From positions 14,423,001 through 14,487,000 of the forward strand of contig CM060841.1 of NCBI GenBank assembly GCA_030762175.1: 64,000 nucleotides of DNA, in the 5' to 3' direction. A program made the translations under genes and the position numbers. Source of the DNA: Metallyticus violacea (lineage: Eukaryota > Arthropoda > Insecta > Mantodea > Metallyticidae). The notes beneath the pieces were generated by a model that had not been told where the DNA came from, did not search any database, and worked only from the letters and a program-made list of their open reading frames with translations. Shown piece after piece: positions 11,271 to 23,046 of this stretch; within the stretch, counting starts at the first letter, position 1, and each line of letters starts with the position of its first letter.

Positions 11271-12386
11271 ACATTTCACAAAAGTATAGTCTAATATATT
11301 ACAAGTGTATTAGTACAAGTCCTTGTAAAGTATGACTTGTAACTTTCTGTTACACGAAAGAATGTACAATATATGTAAAGTATTAGTAAAAAAGATACAA
11401 GTGACATTACATAAGAACAAGATGGAGGTAACATCCGTTTGCCATATGTCACCATACATCGAATTTGGTTATGTTCACTGCTTAGTAATAAATTCGTACA
11501 CTGAAATAGATGATAGTCATTCTTGGTAAATGGGTCTAGTATTTTATCACAAATAATCATAATGCAAATACTTTTTATCTATCTATTTATCATTAGTCAA
11601 GTATAATAGTTCACTTGGAAATGACGATCGCATACAACACATATGAACATCAATTTCAATTGTCGAGAGATGGCAGAAGAATCGAGCTTCCCGATTGCGC
11701 CTTGTTGTTTATTTCATTAGTCCATTTGTTTATTTGTATTTATATAAATCTGCATTATTTTGCTTGCCAATAGTGCAAATAATGTTTATAAATATTGAGC
11801 AATAAATACACATTACTACTGCAACTACGATTTTATTATAAGGAAAACATTGAGAAAATGGTACCAAGAGAGATTATTTTAAACGAGAATGATGGATGGA
11901 AAAACATATTTTCGTGGCATGCAGCAAGAACCTTAAAACACAAAGATTAAGGTGTTGGATTGAAATGTGAATTTGAAATGCCAATAGCAATAATAAGTCG
12001 TACTTTAACTTACACTTAACCTAACTTTTTAATTATACTTAAATACTAAATTATTCTTTCTTTATACTCTTTCATCATTATCATCACTTTCGCTAATACT
12101 TTGCATATTTAGATCAACTAATTCCAAAAAGTATTAGAACTTGCCCTAGTATTTATAGTTACTAATATTCCGACACATGTAGAGTGATTTACAAAAATCA
12201 CAAGTACGTGACTAATAGTAATACTTCTGTGGAACAAAACTGGGAAAAATCACTTGTACACTTGTTAAGCATGAAATTGTGAAGTACAAGTGTAACATAA
12301 ACCATTGAGGGACACAAACTCTACTAATAACTGCAAGTTACAAACCCATACAATTGTTAATAATACATTTGTGGAACAGGGCCCTG
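11271..12386. mobile_element. Unclassified inverted-repeat DNA transposon X, copy 1
   Basis: The element shares order and sequence with 16355-17264 across about 0.9-1.1 kb. The ends form long imperfect inverted repeats: left ttcacaaaagtatagtctaa and the acaagtgtattag region, right (as plus) gtggaacagggccctg. Minus-strand sequence near 12050-12125 reads VDLNMQSISESDDNDERV then a stop; the partner copy has IDLNMLSISEIDNYDE then a stop. This looks like the retained C-terminus of a lost protein. The ccctgttccacaa terminus recalls PIF/Harbinger-like elements, but that is a guess. No transposase core was found. Confidence 0.6.
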
Positions 12387-12620
12387 GAAATAACGTTAGG
12401 GACGTCGTCTAATTCCGTGCCTCGCCGCAAATGGAACCAGGCCGCTGGAAATTTCCCTTTCTCCCGGAGGAGCCCAACTACTACTACAAATAGCCAGTAC
12501 TTGAGCACGGCTATATACCGACAATTCTCCTTTGTCCCTACTAATCCACTAAAATTCAATAAATACCTTTAAGATGCAAGAATCCCATATATTGTTTCAT
12601 ACCTCATATCTGTAAATAAA

Positions 12621-13330
12621 TACCGAGGGTGCCAAAAATGTATACACATTTTAACAGTAGATATTTATATATTTCAAAGTTGGACAGTAATGTGTAGTAT
12701 GATGTGCTGTAAACAGATGTGACTCACATACATTACTTTAGCGTTGCTATGTGACAGGTAAATCAACAATGAACAAATGAAGCCAAGATCATCATATGAT
12801 GTTCTGTAAACAGAGTACGTTATGCTAGCGTTGCTGCAACAAAATGGAGCCAAGATTATTGTTTGAACAGCGGAAAGCAATTTTGAAGTGGTATTGGAAA
12901 ACCGATAATGTTGTTGAAGTTCAAAGGCAATGGAGATATGTGTACAGAACAGAACCGCCAACGCAAGTAACAATTGCACGTATTCGAGACAAATTTGAGA
13001 CTCGTGGTACCGTATGTGATGTTGACAAGGGCAGATCTGGGAGACCTCGCACAACAAGTCCTGCATCCTCGGCTATGGTTCTGGAACGTTTCGAGCACTC
13101 ACCGCAGAAATCTACAAAGCAATGTACACGTGAGACTGGGATTAGCAGTACGTCGTATTATTAAAACAGCAAAGTTGAAATTTTTCATCCCAAGACTTTT
13201 GCATAAGTAACTGTAAAAGTCTAAGTTGATTAGTGCTCATCATTTTCCGTTTGTGTGAATTCAGTTTTGTTATGTTAACACAGTTTTTTCTTTGCTTGAA
13301 GTGTGTATACATTTTTGGCACCCCTCTGTA
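12621..13330 (+). mobile_element. Tc1/mariner-like element M2, copy 1 (catalytic core deleted)
   Basis: TA-flanked inverted ends share gagggtgccaaaaatgtata (left) and its complement (right, tacatttttggcacccctc). A 106-codon frame at 12844-13164 begins MEPRLLFEQRKAILKWYW and continues through VVEVQRQWR, the helix-turn-helix domain often labelled DUF4817 in insect transposase-like proteins, then GRSGRPRT, an AT-hook-like linker. A frameshift leads to RRIIKTAKLKFFIPRLLHK. The sequence then jumps to the 3' UTR, so all three catalytic acidic residues are gone. The two other copies (23183, 56049) also lost their cores. Confidence 0.88.
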
Positions 13331-14411
13331 TTTTGCGCTTATTAACAGCACTAGCGAAGATGCACAGGTAGCGGACAAAATTTAATTTCGAAGTGAATTA
13401 GATGTTTCAGCTTTCCAGTTATTAGCACACCTAAACCTTTTTCCTTTCTTTCGTCACCACAAAACAGATGAAAATTGTTAGCACCGATTCCTCAAGTGAA
13501 CTAGCTGTAATACGAATTCGTATTTTGAAATTCTTTTCATTATCTAATTTATACGGTCTTGGTTTCAGCATGCTTTTTTAACAAACTGTAGTTGTGTAAG
13601 TTTTTTGTACATTAGTAAAAATAGTGACCAAATTAAAGCATTTTTGAGCCAACAGCACTGGGAAAGATAGAGTACTCTGTGATACAATTTGTGCTTCAGT
13701 GATATACACCATTACTTTCAGCACTTACAAAGCCATTACAAAGTCCAGGTAATAAACTTTTAAGATAGTAACTTATGGTCCTCCATTAGGAATAAAGTGA
13801 TATAACAAACACATGAGGATTAAAAGGGTCAGAATAGAGTAAAAAATAACTAAGGAAATAAACGCTATGGAAAAGTAAAGTGGCTATTCGCTGTAGAATT
13901 GTTGTTAGGTTATGTTGGTTAAGTGGCGAGATAAGATAAAGAAATGAGTACAACTGCTTTCTCATAGCCGTACACCACCATGCTGATAGCAGCCGAAAAC
14001 AATGTTGTGCACTGCTGAAACATCGAAGTTAAACAAGAATATATGATTGCAGCGTGGAAAATGTCAGGTCTCCACGGATGATAAAGTGCTGAGGTAGAGC
14101 GCTTCAATATTTCAGCCTGCTAGCACCTACTGTTCCCAATTATGTCATAACTCTCAACGATATCAGTTCCCAAGCTCCGTGTATCATTGGCGTTCTACGA
14201 TTCATTGCTTTGCTTTCTTTAATCTCAAATTTAAAATGTATTTTCAGGTTGCGATAAGCTACATTTAATATTTATCGCCTAATGGATCCAGCTACAACCC
14301 TTGTCTCCTGAGAACAAATGCCTTGTAAACAGCAAACGGTTTCGAATTCGCAGTTATCTAAGACTGTAGGTGATTTACTGAGAACCAAAATATAGCTGTC
14401 ATTTTTGTACT
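13331..14411. other. Gene-free stretch
   Basis: AT-rich, with no recognised repeat or coding sequence. The minus 62-codon frame at 13919-14107 has no domain. Confidence 0.45.
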
Positions 14412-15344
14412 TACGAGGGCAGTACCATAAGTTTCCGACCTTACCATTTTCTAGGTATTATAAAGACAAAATTAGTTTCCCTTTATTGCAATACTCTTCT
14501 CGCATATTTGAATTAACATTTCAATGAAGTCAATGAAGAATATTCCTTCACAGTCCCAAAAGAGTGTGGCCATGATCTTCTTGGTTGATTGAGTGACCTT
14601 AGCTTTTAAAGGAGGTGCTTCCCCAGGTTAACGCCACTCCATTGATTCTCTTTTGGACAACGAATCATAGTAGAGGACCATGGTTTCATCCCCTGTAACA
14701 ATGGTTTGCAGAATTCCTCTCTCGTTGCCATAGCAAAGCTCTAAAAATGCCTACCTGACAACAGATGACTCGCTGTTTTTGGACTGGGGAAAGAAGTTTA
14801 GGCATCCAGCTTGCATTAAACTTATTCATGTTGAAATGTTCATGAATAATTCGAAGGACTGTTGTTTTAGAATGGTCCAACCTTGCTGCTATTTCTATAA
14901 CTTTGAGCCGCCGGTCTTGCATAATTTCTCCTTCCACAAGAGCGATGTTTTCAGGAGTGATTACCTCCAAGGGCCTACCTGCACGCTCTTCGTCTTCAAT
15001 GCTTTCTCGACCCATGCATTCAAAAAAGTTTGACCCATTCTTTTACGGTAGAATATGAGGGGAATGCTTCCCCATATACACCGTCCAATCGCTGTTTAAT
15101 TTCATTTGGAATAAGTTCTTCTTTTGTGAAGAACTTAATAACAGCTCGATACTGCATTTTGAACATGTCACAATCTTCTACACATAGCCTTCTATTTAAT
15201 TATATCTGAACAATTGAACGCAACGGAGTGGAAGCTACTTCTGCTATTATTTACGTAACAGATAAGGTATGACATCAGATAAAAATATTGTGAAGACGAT
15301 AATCCTTATCGGCGAGTCCGGAAACTTATGGACCTACCCTCGTA
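14412..15344 (-). mobile_element. Mariner transposon M1, copy C (internally deleted)
   Basis: TA-flanked ends (tacgagggcagtaccataag; right gacctaccctcgta). The minus-strand transposase fragment (109 codons, 14686-15015) runs SIEDEERAGRPLEV, LVEGEIMQDRRLKV, ARLDHSKTTVLRIIHEHFNM, then SPVQKQRVICC. A 4-base duplication (ctac) breaks the frame in the linker. The first catalytic motif survives out of frame. Between about 14520 and 14535 some 330 bp holding the second and third catalytic Asp are missing. It is 933 bp against about 1.26 kb for copy A. Confidence 0.92.
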
Positions 15345-15539
15345 TTACATTAGTTATTCATAATAAGATGTAAAAATATATATTCAGCAATTAAAACAAA
15401 TAAATAAACCTATAAAATGGAATAGAATAAGAAATACCAAAATAATATATTTTAAAATATTAAAAATACTTCTAAAATATAACGAAAAGTCTATTATGTA
15501 TCAGACAAACTGAGTTCAGCCAATTTATTTCCCCCGACC
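15345..15539. other. AT-rich spacer
   Basis: Very AT-rich (ataataaat runs), no gene. It may include the A-rich 3' end of the neighbouring minus-strand LINE. Confidence 0.35.
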
Positions 15540-16345
15540 CTCTACCGGTAATCAGTCTTTTCAGACCTGAGCTGTCTCACTTTCATCAGAAATTTACGTA
15601 TATCTCCTTCCTTGCCTGCCAGCAAAGCCCAGCATGACCATCTTCCTCTGTTCGATCCTGTAACGAGTAAAGTACAGAGGATCCATCTTTCCGTACATTT
15701 GCATCCAGCGAGAATATGTGTCCATGATTCCCCCTCCCCACAGATGGGACAAATTCATCATGCCTCTAGTCTGAGCCATGCGAGCCCCTGTCTAGTGAGT
15801 TTAGTCCCTGTTTCGATGTACTGTTCCGCCTCCATTCTGATTATAGCCCCAACTATACTTCCAGCGAAATCATCTCTCTGCACTGCGCAATTGTCTGCTG
15901 CCTATCCATATCCCTCAAGCAATTCCTAACCTTCCTCCATGCACTCTTTCTATTCCCCTGTCCAGTCATTCAAATGGAGCCTAGCTCTATTGTTTCTAGT
16001 CCCTAGTCCATTTCTTAATTTGGATGTCCATGCCTTGTCCCCTCCCATCTCAGTCTCATGATAGCACAATGCCCTAATTAAAATTGGGTTTCCATAATTC
16101 GCAACCAGTACTCTGATTTTATGGTCTCGCTATAGGCCATTCTCTTTTAATTCTGCAGTTCTCCCTCCCCAGTCCAATTTTTTTTTCAGACACTTGTCCT
16201 GATTGAATCTAGGTTGTCAGTTAGCTCTCATTCCCAAATTTCTGCCCTGTCATTGTAGATCTTGCCAGTGCCCCGAATGCGGTTTCGTTACACCTACTGC
16301 TATGTATGACATTTTGCTATGCAACCGGAGAGTTTCTGCTGCTTT
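15540..16345 (-). mobile_element. Non-LTR retrotransposon 3' fragment (C-terminal zinc knuckle)
   Basis: On minus the decayed coding sequence includes GLAWLRLEA, two stops, then ICPICGEGESWTHILAGCK. The knuckle is C-X2-C-X8-H-X4-C, typical of the C-terminus of LINE ORF2 proteins. It aligns with ICPLCGESDTWRHILAECRE in the 29.3-kb LINE. Frames switch several times. The 5' portion up to 16345 is coding-like (low stop density, C/T-rich plus strand) but RT motifs were not found. It abuts transposon X copy 2. Confidence 0.65.
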
Positions 16346-16354
16346 CACTCCTGA

Positions 16355-17264
16355 GCACTATTTCACAAAAGTATGGTCTAATGCATACAAGTGTATTAGT
16401 GCAGGTTCTTGTAACTTTCTGTTCCACGAAAGAAATGCTACACTGGAATAGCATTAGTAAAGCTATTTCATGTGGACGTCATATAAAACAAAGGAGGAAC
16501 AGCTGTTTGGCATACGTCACCATATATTGAATTAGGTTATGTCCATTCTTTGGGGGTTTTAATGCACGGAACGGATCATTGTCATTTCTGCAAAATGGGT
16601 CTCTCTCTTTTTTTTTTTTTCCTCAGATATAATGAAAATTTAAATAGTTTATTATTTATTTCTCGATATTCAAACGTAATAACCCACTTTGAGAATACGG
16701 TCCCATAAGGCTACATTTAGAAGCATAATTTTTATTTGTTTATATTGCTTGACAATCACGTTCTCATAACAAAAACAAAACAAACAAAAAACTGGGGAAA
16801 TTGTGCCAAAGAAAATTATTTTAGTGGCCAGTAGCAAGAACGTTAAAAATACATTAACTAAGATGCTAGTCTAAAATATGCATTTGGAACAGGAAACGTC
16901 AATTTCAATCATAGTACTTTGTTTGAACTTAACCTAACTTTACATAAATACTTATTTGTTCTTTCTTTATACATATTTCTACTCATCATAATTGTCAATT
17001 TCGCTAATACTTAGCATATTTAGGTCAATTGACTCCCAAAATAATCAAAATTTTCCTATACTTGTAGAGAAATTTATACAAACTTCCAGTGCCCGACTAA
17101 TACTTTCGTGGAACAGAACTACGAAAATTCACTTGTACATTTTTATGTATGGAGTAGTAAAGTACAAGAGTAGCAGAAATCTTTGTGGAACAGAATTTTA
17201 CTAATAACTACAAGTTAGTACACTTGTAATGTATTGAACCGTATTGTTGTGAAACAGGGCCCTG
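16355..17264. mobile_element. Unclassified inverted-repeat DNA transposon X, copy 2
   Basis: Its inverted ends are clearer than in copy 1. The left end reads ctatttcacaaaagtatgg. The complement of the right end reads cctgtttcacaacaatacgg. Inward, both have tacaagtgta and ttctgttccac(g/a)aaag, so about 80 bp of imperfect inverted repeat at each side. The minus-strand C-terminal remnant IDLNMLSISEIDNYDE matches copy 1. Middle sequence also matches copy 1 (acttaacctaactt; ttcgctaatactt). Flanking duplications were not resolved. Confidence 0.62.
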
Positions 17265-17800
17265 CTTTGTCAAGTCAATGTGCTTGTCCACGGTTCATCG
17301 TAAAAGTAATGCCCAAATATACGAAAGTTTTCGCGTTATCAGCGTCTGCCACGCCCCCCCCCCCCCCCCCCCAGTTACGCCCATGTCTCCGCCTACTACT
17401 AACCGATCCGTTCTTGAAGGCCATTGTTTTTGTTTTATTCACATTAATAGTGCCGGATTTTTAAGCGATGTTCTCATACAAGTGACGGCTATAATGCAGT
17501 GGTTAGATTCCATACGAATAGTCCTTTGTAAGCGGCCTTAGCACAAACCACTGGTGATCGACTGCAACTAAGAGAATAGACCAGTAAGTGCTAGGAACTA
17601 AGTGCATGGTATGCTGTCATATTCCGTTAGGTGGCAGGTGCAAGGTGATTCTATGCGATAGGCAGATGTCTAGGCGTCCAACTAAACATAGAACAGTGAA
17701 ATATTGTGAGGTAGATACTTTTGATTAAATACCGTGTTTTAAAATGGATGTTCATTCACGAGAGTGCGGCTGGAAGCACTCTTAACGGTTGAACTAGATA
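17265..17800. other. Gene-free stretch with a 19-C run
   Basis: A run of 19 C lies at 17354-17372, likely a polymorphic or assembly-sensitive homopolymer. Overlapping frames through it are Pro-rich only because of this run. No gene is recognised. Confidence 0.5.
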
Positions 17801-18927
17801 TACGAGGGTAGGTTCATAAGTTTCCGGCCTAATCATTTTCTGGGTATGATGAAGCCAAAAACTATATTTCACTTTTCAATATAGTCATCCTTTATTTCAA
17901 TACACTTCTCACATCTTTGAATTAACATTTCAACCCCTCCCCCAAATAGTCAGAAGTTTTGTCTGCAAAATGGACATAAACAACTTCCATCACTTCTTTT
18001 TCACACTTAAAGTTCCTTCCTCGAAGGTCCTACTTGAGTTTTGAGAATTGGAAATAGTTACTGGGAGCTAGATCTGGACTGTAGGGTGGATGGTCGATCT
18101 ACTTGAAGCCACATTTTTTCACAGCTTCCTTTGCATTAAGAGCTATGTAGACAAGCAGGCGCGTTGAAGATGGCGCACATCACTATTCAGCTTTCCTCGC
18201 CTTTTCTCTTTGATGGAAGCACGTAGTCTATACAGTAGGGCCAGCATAGTACTCCCCATTTACTGTGGTGTTCCTTCACAGTCCCAAAAGATTGTAGCCA
18301 TGATCTTCTTGGTTGACTGAGTGACCTCGGCCTTTAGAGGGGGTGCTTCGCCATTCCATTGATTCTCTTTTGGACTTTTGGACTGAGGAAAGAAGTCTAG
18401 GCACCCATCTTGCACTAACCTTATTCCTGTTTAAATGTTCATGAATAATTCGAAGGACTGTTGCTTTAGAAAGGCTCAAATTTGCTGCTATTTCTGTAAC
18501 TTTGAGCTGCGGTCTTGCATAATTTCTCCTTCCACAAGAGCGATGTTTTCAGGAATGAGCCGAGCTGCACGCTCTTCGTCTTCAATGCTTTCTCGACCCA
18601 TTCGAAAAAGTTTGGCCAATTCTTTTACAGTAGAATATGATGGGAATGCTTCCCCATATACATCGTCCAATCCTGTTTAATTACATTTGGAGTAAGTCCT
18701 TCTGTTGTGAATAACTTAATAACAACTTGATTCTCCATTCTAAACATGTCACAATCTTCTACACATAGCCTTCTTTATGCAACTATATCTGAAAAATTGA
18801 ACACAGTGAAGCGGAAGTTACAGCTGCAATTATTTACTTAATAGATAAGGTATGACACCAGATAAGGCTTTTGTGAAGGTGATAATCCTTATCGGCGAGG
18901 CCGGAAACTTATGGATCTACCCTCGTA
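17801..18927 (-). mobile_element. Mariner transposon M1, copy D (first catalytic Asp deleted)
   Basis: TA-flanked ends tacgagggtaggttcataag and gatctaccctcgta. Minus-strand fragments include VYGEAFPSYSTVKELAKLF, SIEDEERAARLIPENIALVE, LSKATVLRIIHEHLNRNKVS, then SSVQK joined directly to SKRESMEWR. The segment with the first catalytic Asp (TGDET) is therefore deleted. The right-end non-coding region is complete. It is 1127 bp. Confidence 0.92.
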
Positions 18928-20080
18928 CATAATTCTTCAATACAAATTACTATAACAATTACCACCTACAATGATCAAGTTCACGTGTAAGTTCTTTTTG
19001 TAAAATACTGCAAAAATTTTCAGTTCGCCCAACATATGTGGGTTACTCCTATACATTTTATATTTCAAGTTCTCCCATAAATAGAAATTGCATAAGATTT
19101 GGGGATCGCGTTGGCCATAATCCCTTACTAATGATTCTATCCTCAAAACGTTTCTTAATTAAAGCTAACGAAAGATCAGCTGTTGGCGTTGTGGCAGTCT
19201 TGTTGAAAAATGCATGTTTACATTATGTCCGACCATTCTTCTAAAAATGGTATTAATATGTTATATATGTATTTCTGTATATTCACTGTATTTTCCAAAA
19301 ATATGAACATTCAAATAGACACAAAATTTTTGTCATATTTCTGTTTTTTTCTCCCCCCCCCTCTGTATATGTTGTTGTGTGTTGCTAATTTAAATGAAAA
19401 CATGTTTCTTACATGAAAAGAATAAAAACTGGGTCAATCGTCATTCCTAACATTATCCAAATCGCAGTTGCACAAATTTATTCTAATTTATTATTACGTG
19501 GCTGCAATTCTTAAACTAAGTTAACTTATGCGGTTTTAATATTAAAAGTTTAGTGACAATCCAACCCAAGGTTTGCGAAATTCCTGTTTCCTCTGTAAGT
19601 GATTGCTAATATTTCTTTGTATTTCGTTCTGACATTTTCCAGTTTCAAGTTTCTGTTCTGTAAACATATGGCTTTTTACTTTACATTCCTTTTTAAGAAC
19701 AAGTCGCTTTTCATCTGTGAGGTGCCAGAAAAACTAAATGTTCTTACACTTCTTCGTATCAGTTTTCTGCAAGAGATTGTTTAAGTATACGAATCATGTA
19801 TGAAAAATCTGTGTTCTAAAATGTATTAACGCTTTGGCATTATAACAGCGCTAACACACAATTAAAGGGAAAATCAGCACTTTTCACCACTTATTACCTT
19901 AAAAACTTCCGAACGTCACAAAGACAACGCTCCCACTGTTTAGGCGGGGACACTGAAGGTCAGAGGAACCGGTTGCCAGGACGTGCTTCTCAACTGTCGC
20001 TACCGCGCTGTAACAGCTGACCGTCCAATTGAAAGTACTGTATAAAGCACATGACGCTTGTGAAGTTACTGCTAGTTTTT
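18928..20080. other. Gene-free stretch
   Basis: AT-rich to about 19900. Then comes a GC-richer patch (19920-20040) and a TATA-like tataaag at 20041-20047. There is no recognisable coding sequence and promoter status is not supported by anything downstream, since an S2 SINE follows. Confidence 0.4.
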
Positions 20081-20332
20081 TATTTGATTTATTTACGGAC
20101 GCTCTTTAACATTTCAGGTCATCAACGTCCCATTCAACTCAGGGCGTGAAACGGCCGATAAATTTTCCTCAGAGACCTCTTCTTTCAGGCGTGAGGCTCT
20201 TTTTCGTGCCGTAAATGTACGACACGGGACCTACGGCTTTACTTCCCTTCCGAAGGTAGCCATACTGGGCGGGATCGAACCCGCGATCTTGGGTGTAGGA
20301 GGCAAGTATATCACTACACTCCAGGACCGACA
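20081..20332 (-). repeat. tRNA-derived SINE, family S2
   Basis: On minus: head cggtcctggagtgtagtgat, B box gggttcgatcccgcccag, a conserved middle (cttccgaaggtagcc and gtaaagccg on the other strand), then ttcaggcgtgagg and the tail cgtccgtaaataaatcaa. A short tgctag occurs on both sides (near 20070 and 20339) and may be the target duplication. Part of the region after the B box is lost relative to the 59.9-kb copy. Confidence 0.88.
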
Positions 20333-22089
20333 AGGTATTGCTAGAACAAAGAATTATGGCTATGTTACTGACATATGGTCATGAAAATAAATAGTTATCC
20401 ACATTGCTCTTTGGTGAAGAGCTTGTAGCTCTTTTCAGTTAAAAGAATACTTATTAAACTAAAAAAAAATTAATAAATAACCACAAAAAGGAATACTATT
20501 AGACAGAAACAATTTAGGTGAAACTACACTGAGCTGGTCAGATAAAATTAACAATGAAACAGTCAAGACTACACATTCCATGAGCACATATTATTTCTTT
20601 TTCTTCTTATTATTGTCATCTTTAGAGAAAAGCTTTTTTGTGTACGCTATTGTAAGCTGCAGTAGCCAAGTTTAATTTATTTGTTCCCTTTGCATATGCC
20701 GTTTTTATTTATCAATATAGATCGCAGAAATACTTGCTACAAACAGATTTGGTTCGCCAGTTTGCACGCAGTTTTTCCTGCTTGCTATGCAAGTCATACG
20801 CCAGACACAGTAAGCCAAAGATCAATTCCGGAACATGTCAAGTATACTTGGTAAATGAAGTGTTTCCGGTTATGATAAACAATAGTTGTTACATAATCGC
20901 AGGATATTTGAAATAGTGTAGTTTGGTAAAAATTAATAACGTTATTGTAAATCTAATATGGATAAGAAAAACTATTATTTAGTACACGCTCTCTAAAACT
21001 GATACTTTGGAGACACCAACAGCCCGAAAAATTTAAATGTCACGGACTGTTAAACTGAATACGTCAATATTATAACAACAAATACAATACAAAGAACGAA
21101 AAACTAACCTTACACGTGGAAATGAACAGACAATACACTTTGATACATACAAATGAAAATGGCAGTTTTTAACAAATGAGAAACTGTGTCCAAACTGATT
21201 CTTCTCCCAGAATCACGTTATAAACTGCGGCGTTGTTACTCTCAGATGTTTATGAACAGCGTTCACGCATTTAGACATTCGTTGTTTTCCCTCGCCCAAA
21301 TTACGATGTACTATGTTCATTCCTAGGTTTTCTAAAACTCATCCTGGAGTGCTACAGTCTTGCAACGCAGTGTTCACCATTCTTCATGATGCCAAGGGTG
21401 CGATCTCTCAATATCACTACCTTATTCTCATAAATTTTGTTACAGAACTACTCTTTCAAAAACGGTTCTTTATGGATCGATTCTCAGTTTTATTAAATTT
21501 GAATATCGACAAGGCCAGGGATTAGTATTTTCAGCAGTAACCAATTTTATAATCAAACCCTCTTGTACAAACCCACAGGGGAATGATCGGAATACGAAAC
21601 ACAAACAAATGAGGTAAAAATTATGAACAACACTGTAACTGCCAGACCTCATCCCTGAAACCGAGTGCTGCCGTTATAACAAATAGAGCTAGCTGGGCGT
21701 TGACCACATCTCCCTAATCCCTCGTTCACGACAAAGGTCCATTATTAGAGGAAGCATGTAATTACAACCTATTACAGAATGAAACACAGGTCGGTAACTC
21801 CCTGTGGATTCTTAGTGGGAATTTCTACTGCACCGAATACCTGGCTATTCCAACGCCTCCACTCCCGATTAAGGGCAGTGCTTATGAATCATAAATTGAG
21901 ATTAGCTCGTAACGGGCAATTTTACAACGTGAGTATAGAGGCATACAGAGACTAGGGGGTAAAGGCTTTATAACACAAAATATCATTAAAATCTCGGATT
22001 TGTTTAAAAATTGCATTTAAATTAAGTATTTAATATGTATGTATAGTAAATAAGAACATATAGAAATATAGAAAGCACTCTTAAGAATA
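20333..22089. other. Gene-free stretch
   Basis: Short AT-rich frames only. The 70-codon frame at 21313-21525 and 60-codon frames nearby show no domains. No repeat is recognised. Confidence 0.45.
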
Positions 22090-22198
22090 GTATATATATA
22101 TATATAAACTCATAAAAAACACTCAAGAGTGCAATATAAAAAGGTCCACATAAAATTCCACACTAAAAACCGTAAAATTGAACACTAAAATCACACTA

Positions 22199-22223
22199 TA
22201 TTTCGAGCTTGGCTCTTGGTCAC
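22199..22223 (-). ncRNA. Hammerhead-ribozyme-like motif in the Penelope 3' region
   Basis: On minus: GTGACCA, then a 4-bp stem GAGC/GCTC with a CAA loop, then GAAATA. This fits the order CUGANGA, helix II, GAAA of hammerhead ribozymes, which are known in Penelope-like elements. The core C3 is G and G8 is C; these two positions pair in the hammerhead, so the swap keeps the pair. Helix I and III were not convincingly defined by eye. Confidence 0.4.
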
Positions 22224-22343
22224 GTGATGAAAATGAACTGAGCTCTGGCAGGCAGCGTCTGTCGTTGTGAGGCATAGAGATGTGACGTGGCAGCAAAACT
22301 GCCAACTCTAGCTGAACAAAGTAGTTTGGCAAACCTGGCAGTA

Positions 22344-23010
22344 TTACAGGGAGGTGTTGAGGGCTGGAGGAATACGGGCTTTATGTAAAACTATTGCTGC
22401 CATCTCTACGTCTCTAAGTAAGGTGTGTTTAGATGGAGGAGCGGCATCTATGAGAATAAGAGAGAAACAGTTGTCGAACGTGGCCTGGTGAAAATTGGCA
22501 TGTTGTGATACCGGTAATGGGGAACAAGTTTTAACTGAATGCCTGTGATTGTTCATTCTAATAGATACCTTAGTGGACGTTAGTCCAATGTAAAAAGCGG
22601 GACAAAATTTGCATTTAAGTAAATACACCACATTTGTGGAGGTACAGTTGAAAAAAGAGTGAATTTTAAATTCTGATTTCAGATTTGGACTAACATAAGA
22701 TGAGCATGGGGATATCAAGGCACAGGTTTTACATTTAGGGCGGTTGCACGGATATGAGCCAAGTGTCGAGAAGGAGGGCTGAGGATAATCAATATTTTTG
22801 CGAAAAATGCTTCTGAGGTTGCGAGCTGACCGGAAACATAGCCTTGGTAATGTTTGAAAAAATGATGCAGTTAGTTGGTTTTGCGTGAGGATATTGAAAC
22901 TGTCTTTTAGGACAGGTTTGAGTCTTTCAATGCCTGGAAAGTATGTCACTGTGAAATTCAATGGATCAATATCTGCTGTTTTACGAGTCTTAGGAGTATG
23001 CTTCTGATGA
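22344..23010 (-). pseudogene. Penelope-like element protein, C-terminal part with GIY-YIG endonuclease
   Basis: An open minus-strand frame with an internal Met at 22961 gives 205 residues, and coding continues upstream to about 23010 without a stop. A Cys cluster (C72, C77, C80, C86 in the Met-started numbering; YPCNRPKCKTCALISPC) precedes the GIY-YIG domain: NVVYLLKCKFC (110-120), FYIGLTSTKVSIRMNNHR (123-140) with Arg135 and His139, and the late acidic residue in LLRDVEMAAI (Glu186). The protein ends IPPALNTSL. The Cys-rich linker before GIY-YIG suggests the Neptune-type subgroup, though that is from memory of the family. The nuclease nicks target DNA for target-primed reverse transcription. 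The frame is intact but truncated at the N-terminus, so no RT is encoded. Confidence 0.88.
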
Positions 23011-23046
23011 GAGGCCTGGATAGTATAGTATATATATATACTATAT

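Larger units (their letters stand above)
22090..23041 (-). mobile_element. Penelope-like element, 5'-truncated, in a (TA)n tract
   Basis: The element lies between two (TA)n tracts (22090-22106 and 23029-23041), consistent with insertion into or duplication of a TA microsatellite, a known preference of some Penelope-like elements. It holds the C-terminal part of the protein with a Cys-rich linker and GIY-YIG endonuclease, then a 3' region of about 235 bp with a hammerhead-like motif. The reverse transcriptase part is lost by 5' truncation near 23020. Confidence 0.85.

Noticed and set aside
17354..17372. Run of 19 C as a functional element
   Set aside because: Most simply a homopolymer tract prone to slippage and assembly error; no flanking structure supports function.
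20041..20047. TATA box
   Set aside because: A lone tataaag without an initiator or downstream gene; only a SINE follows.
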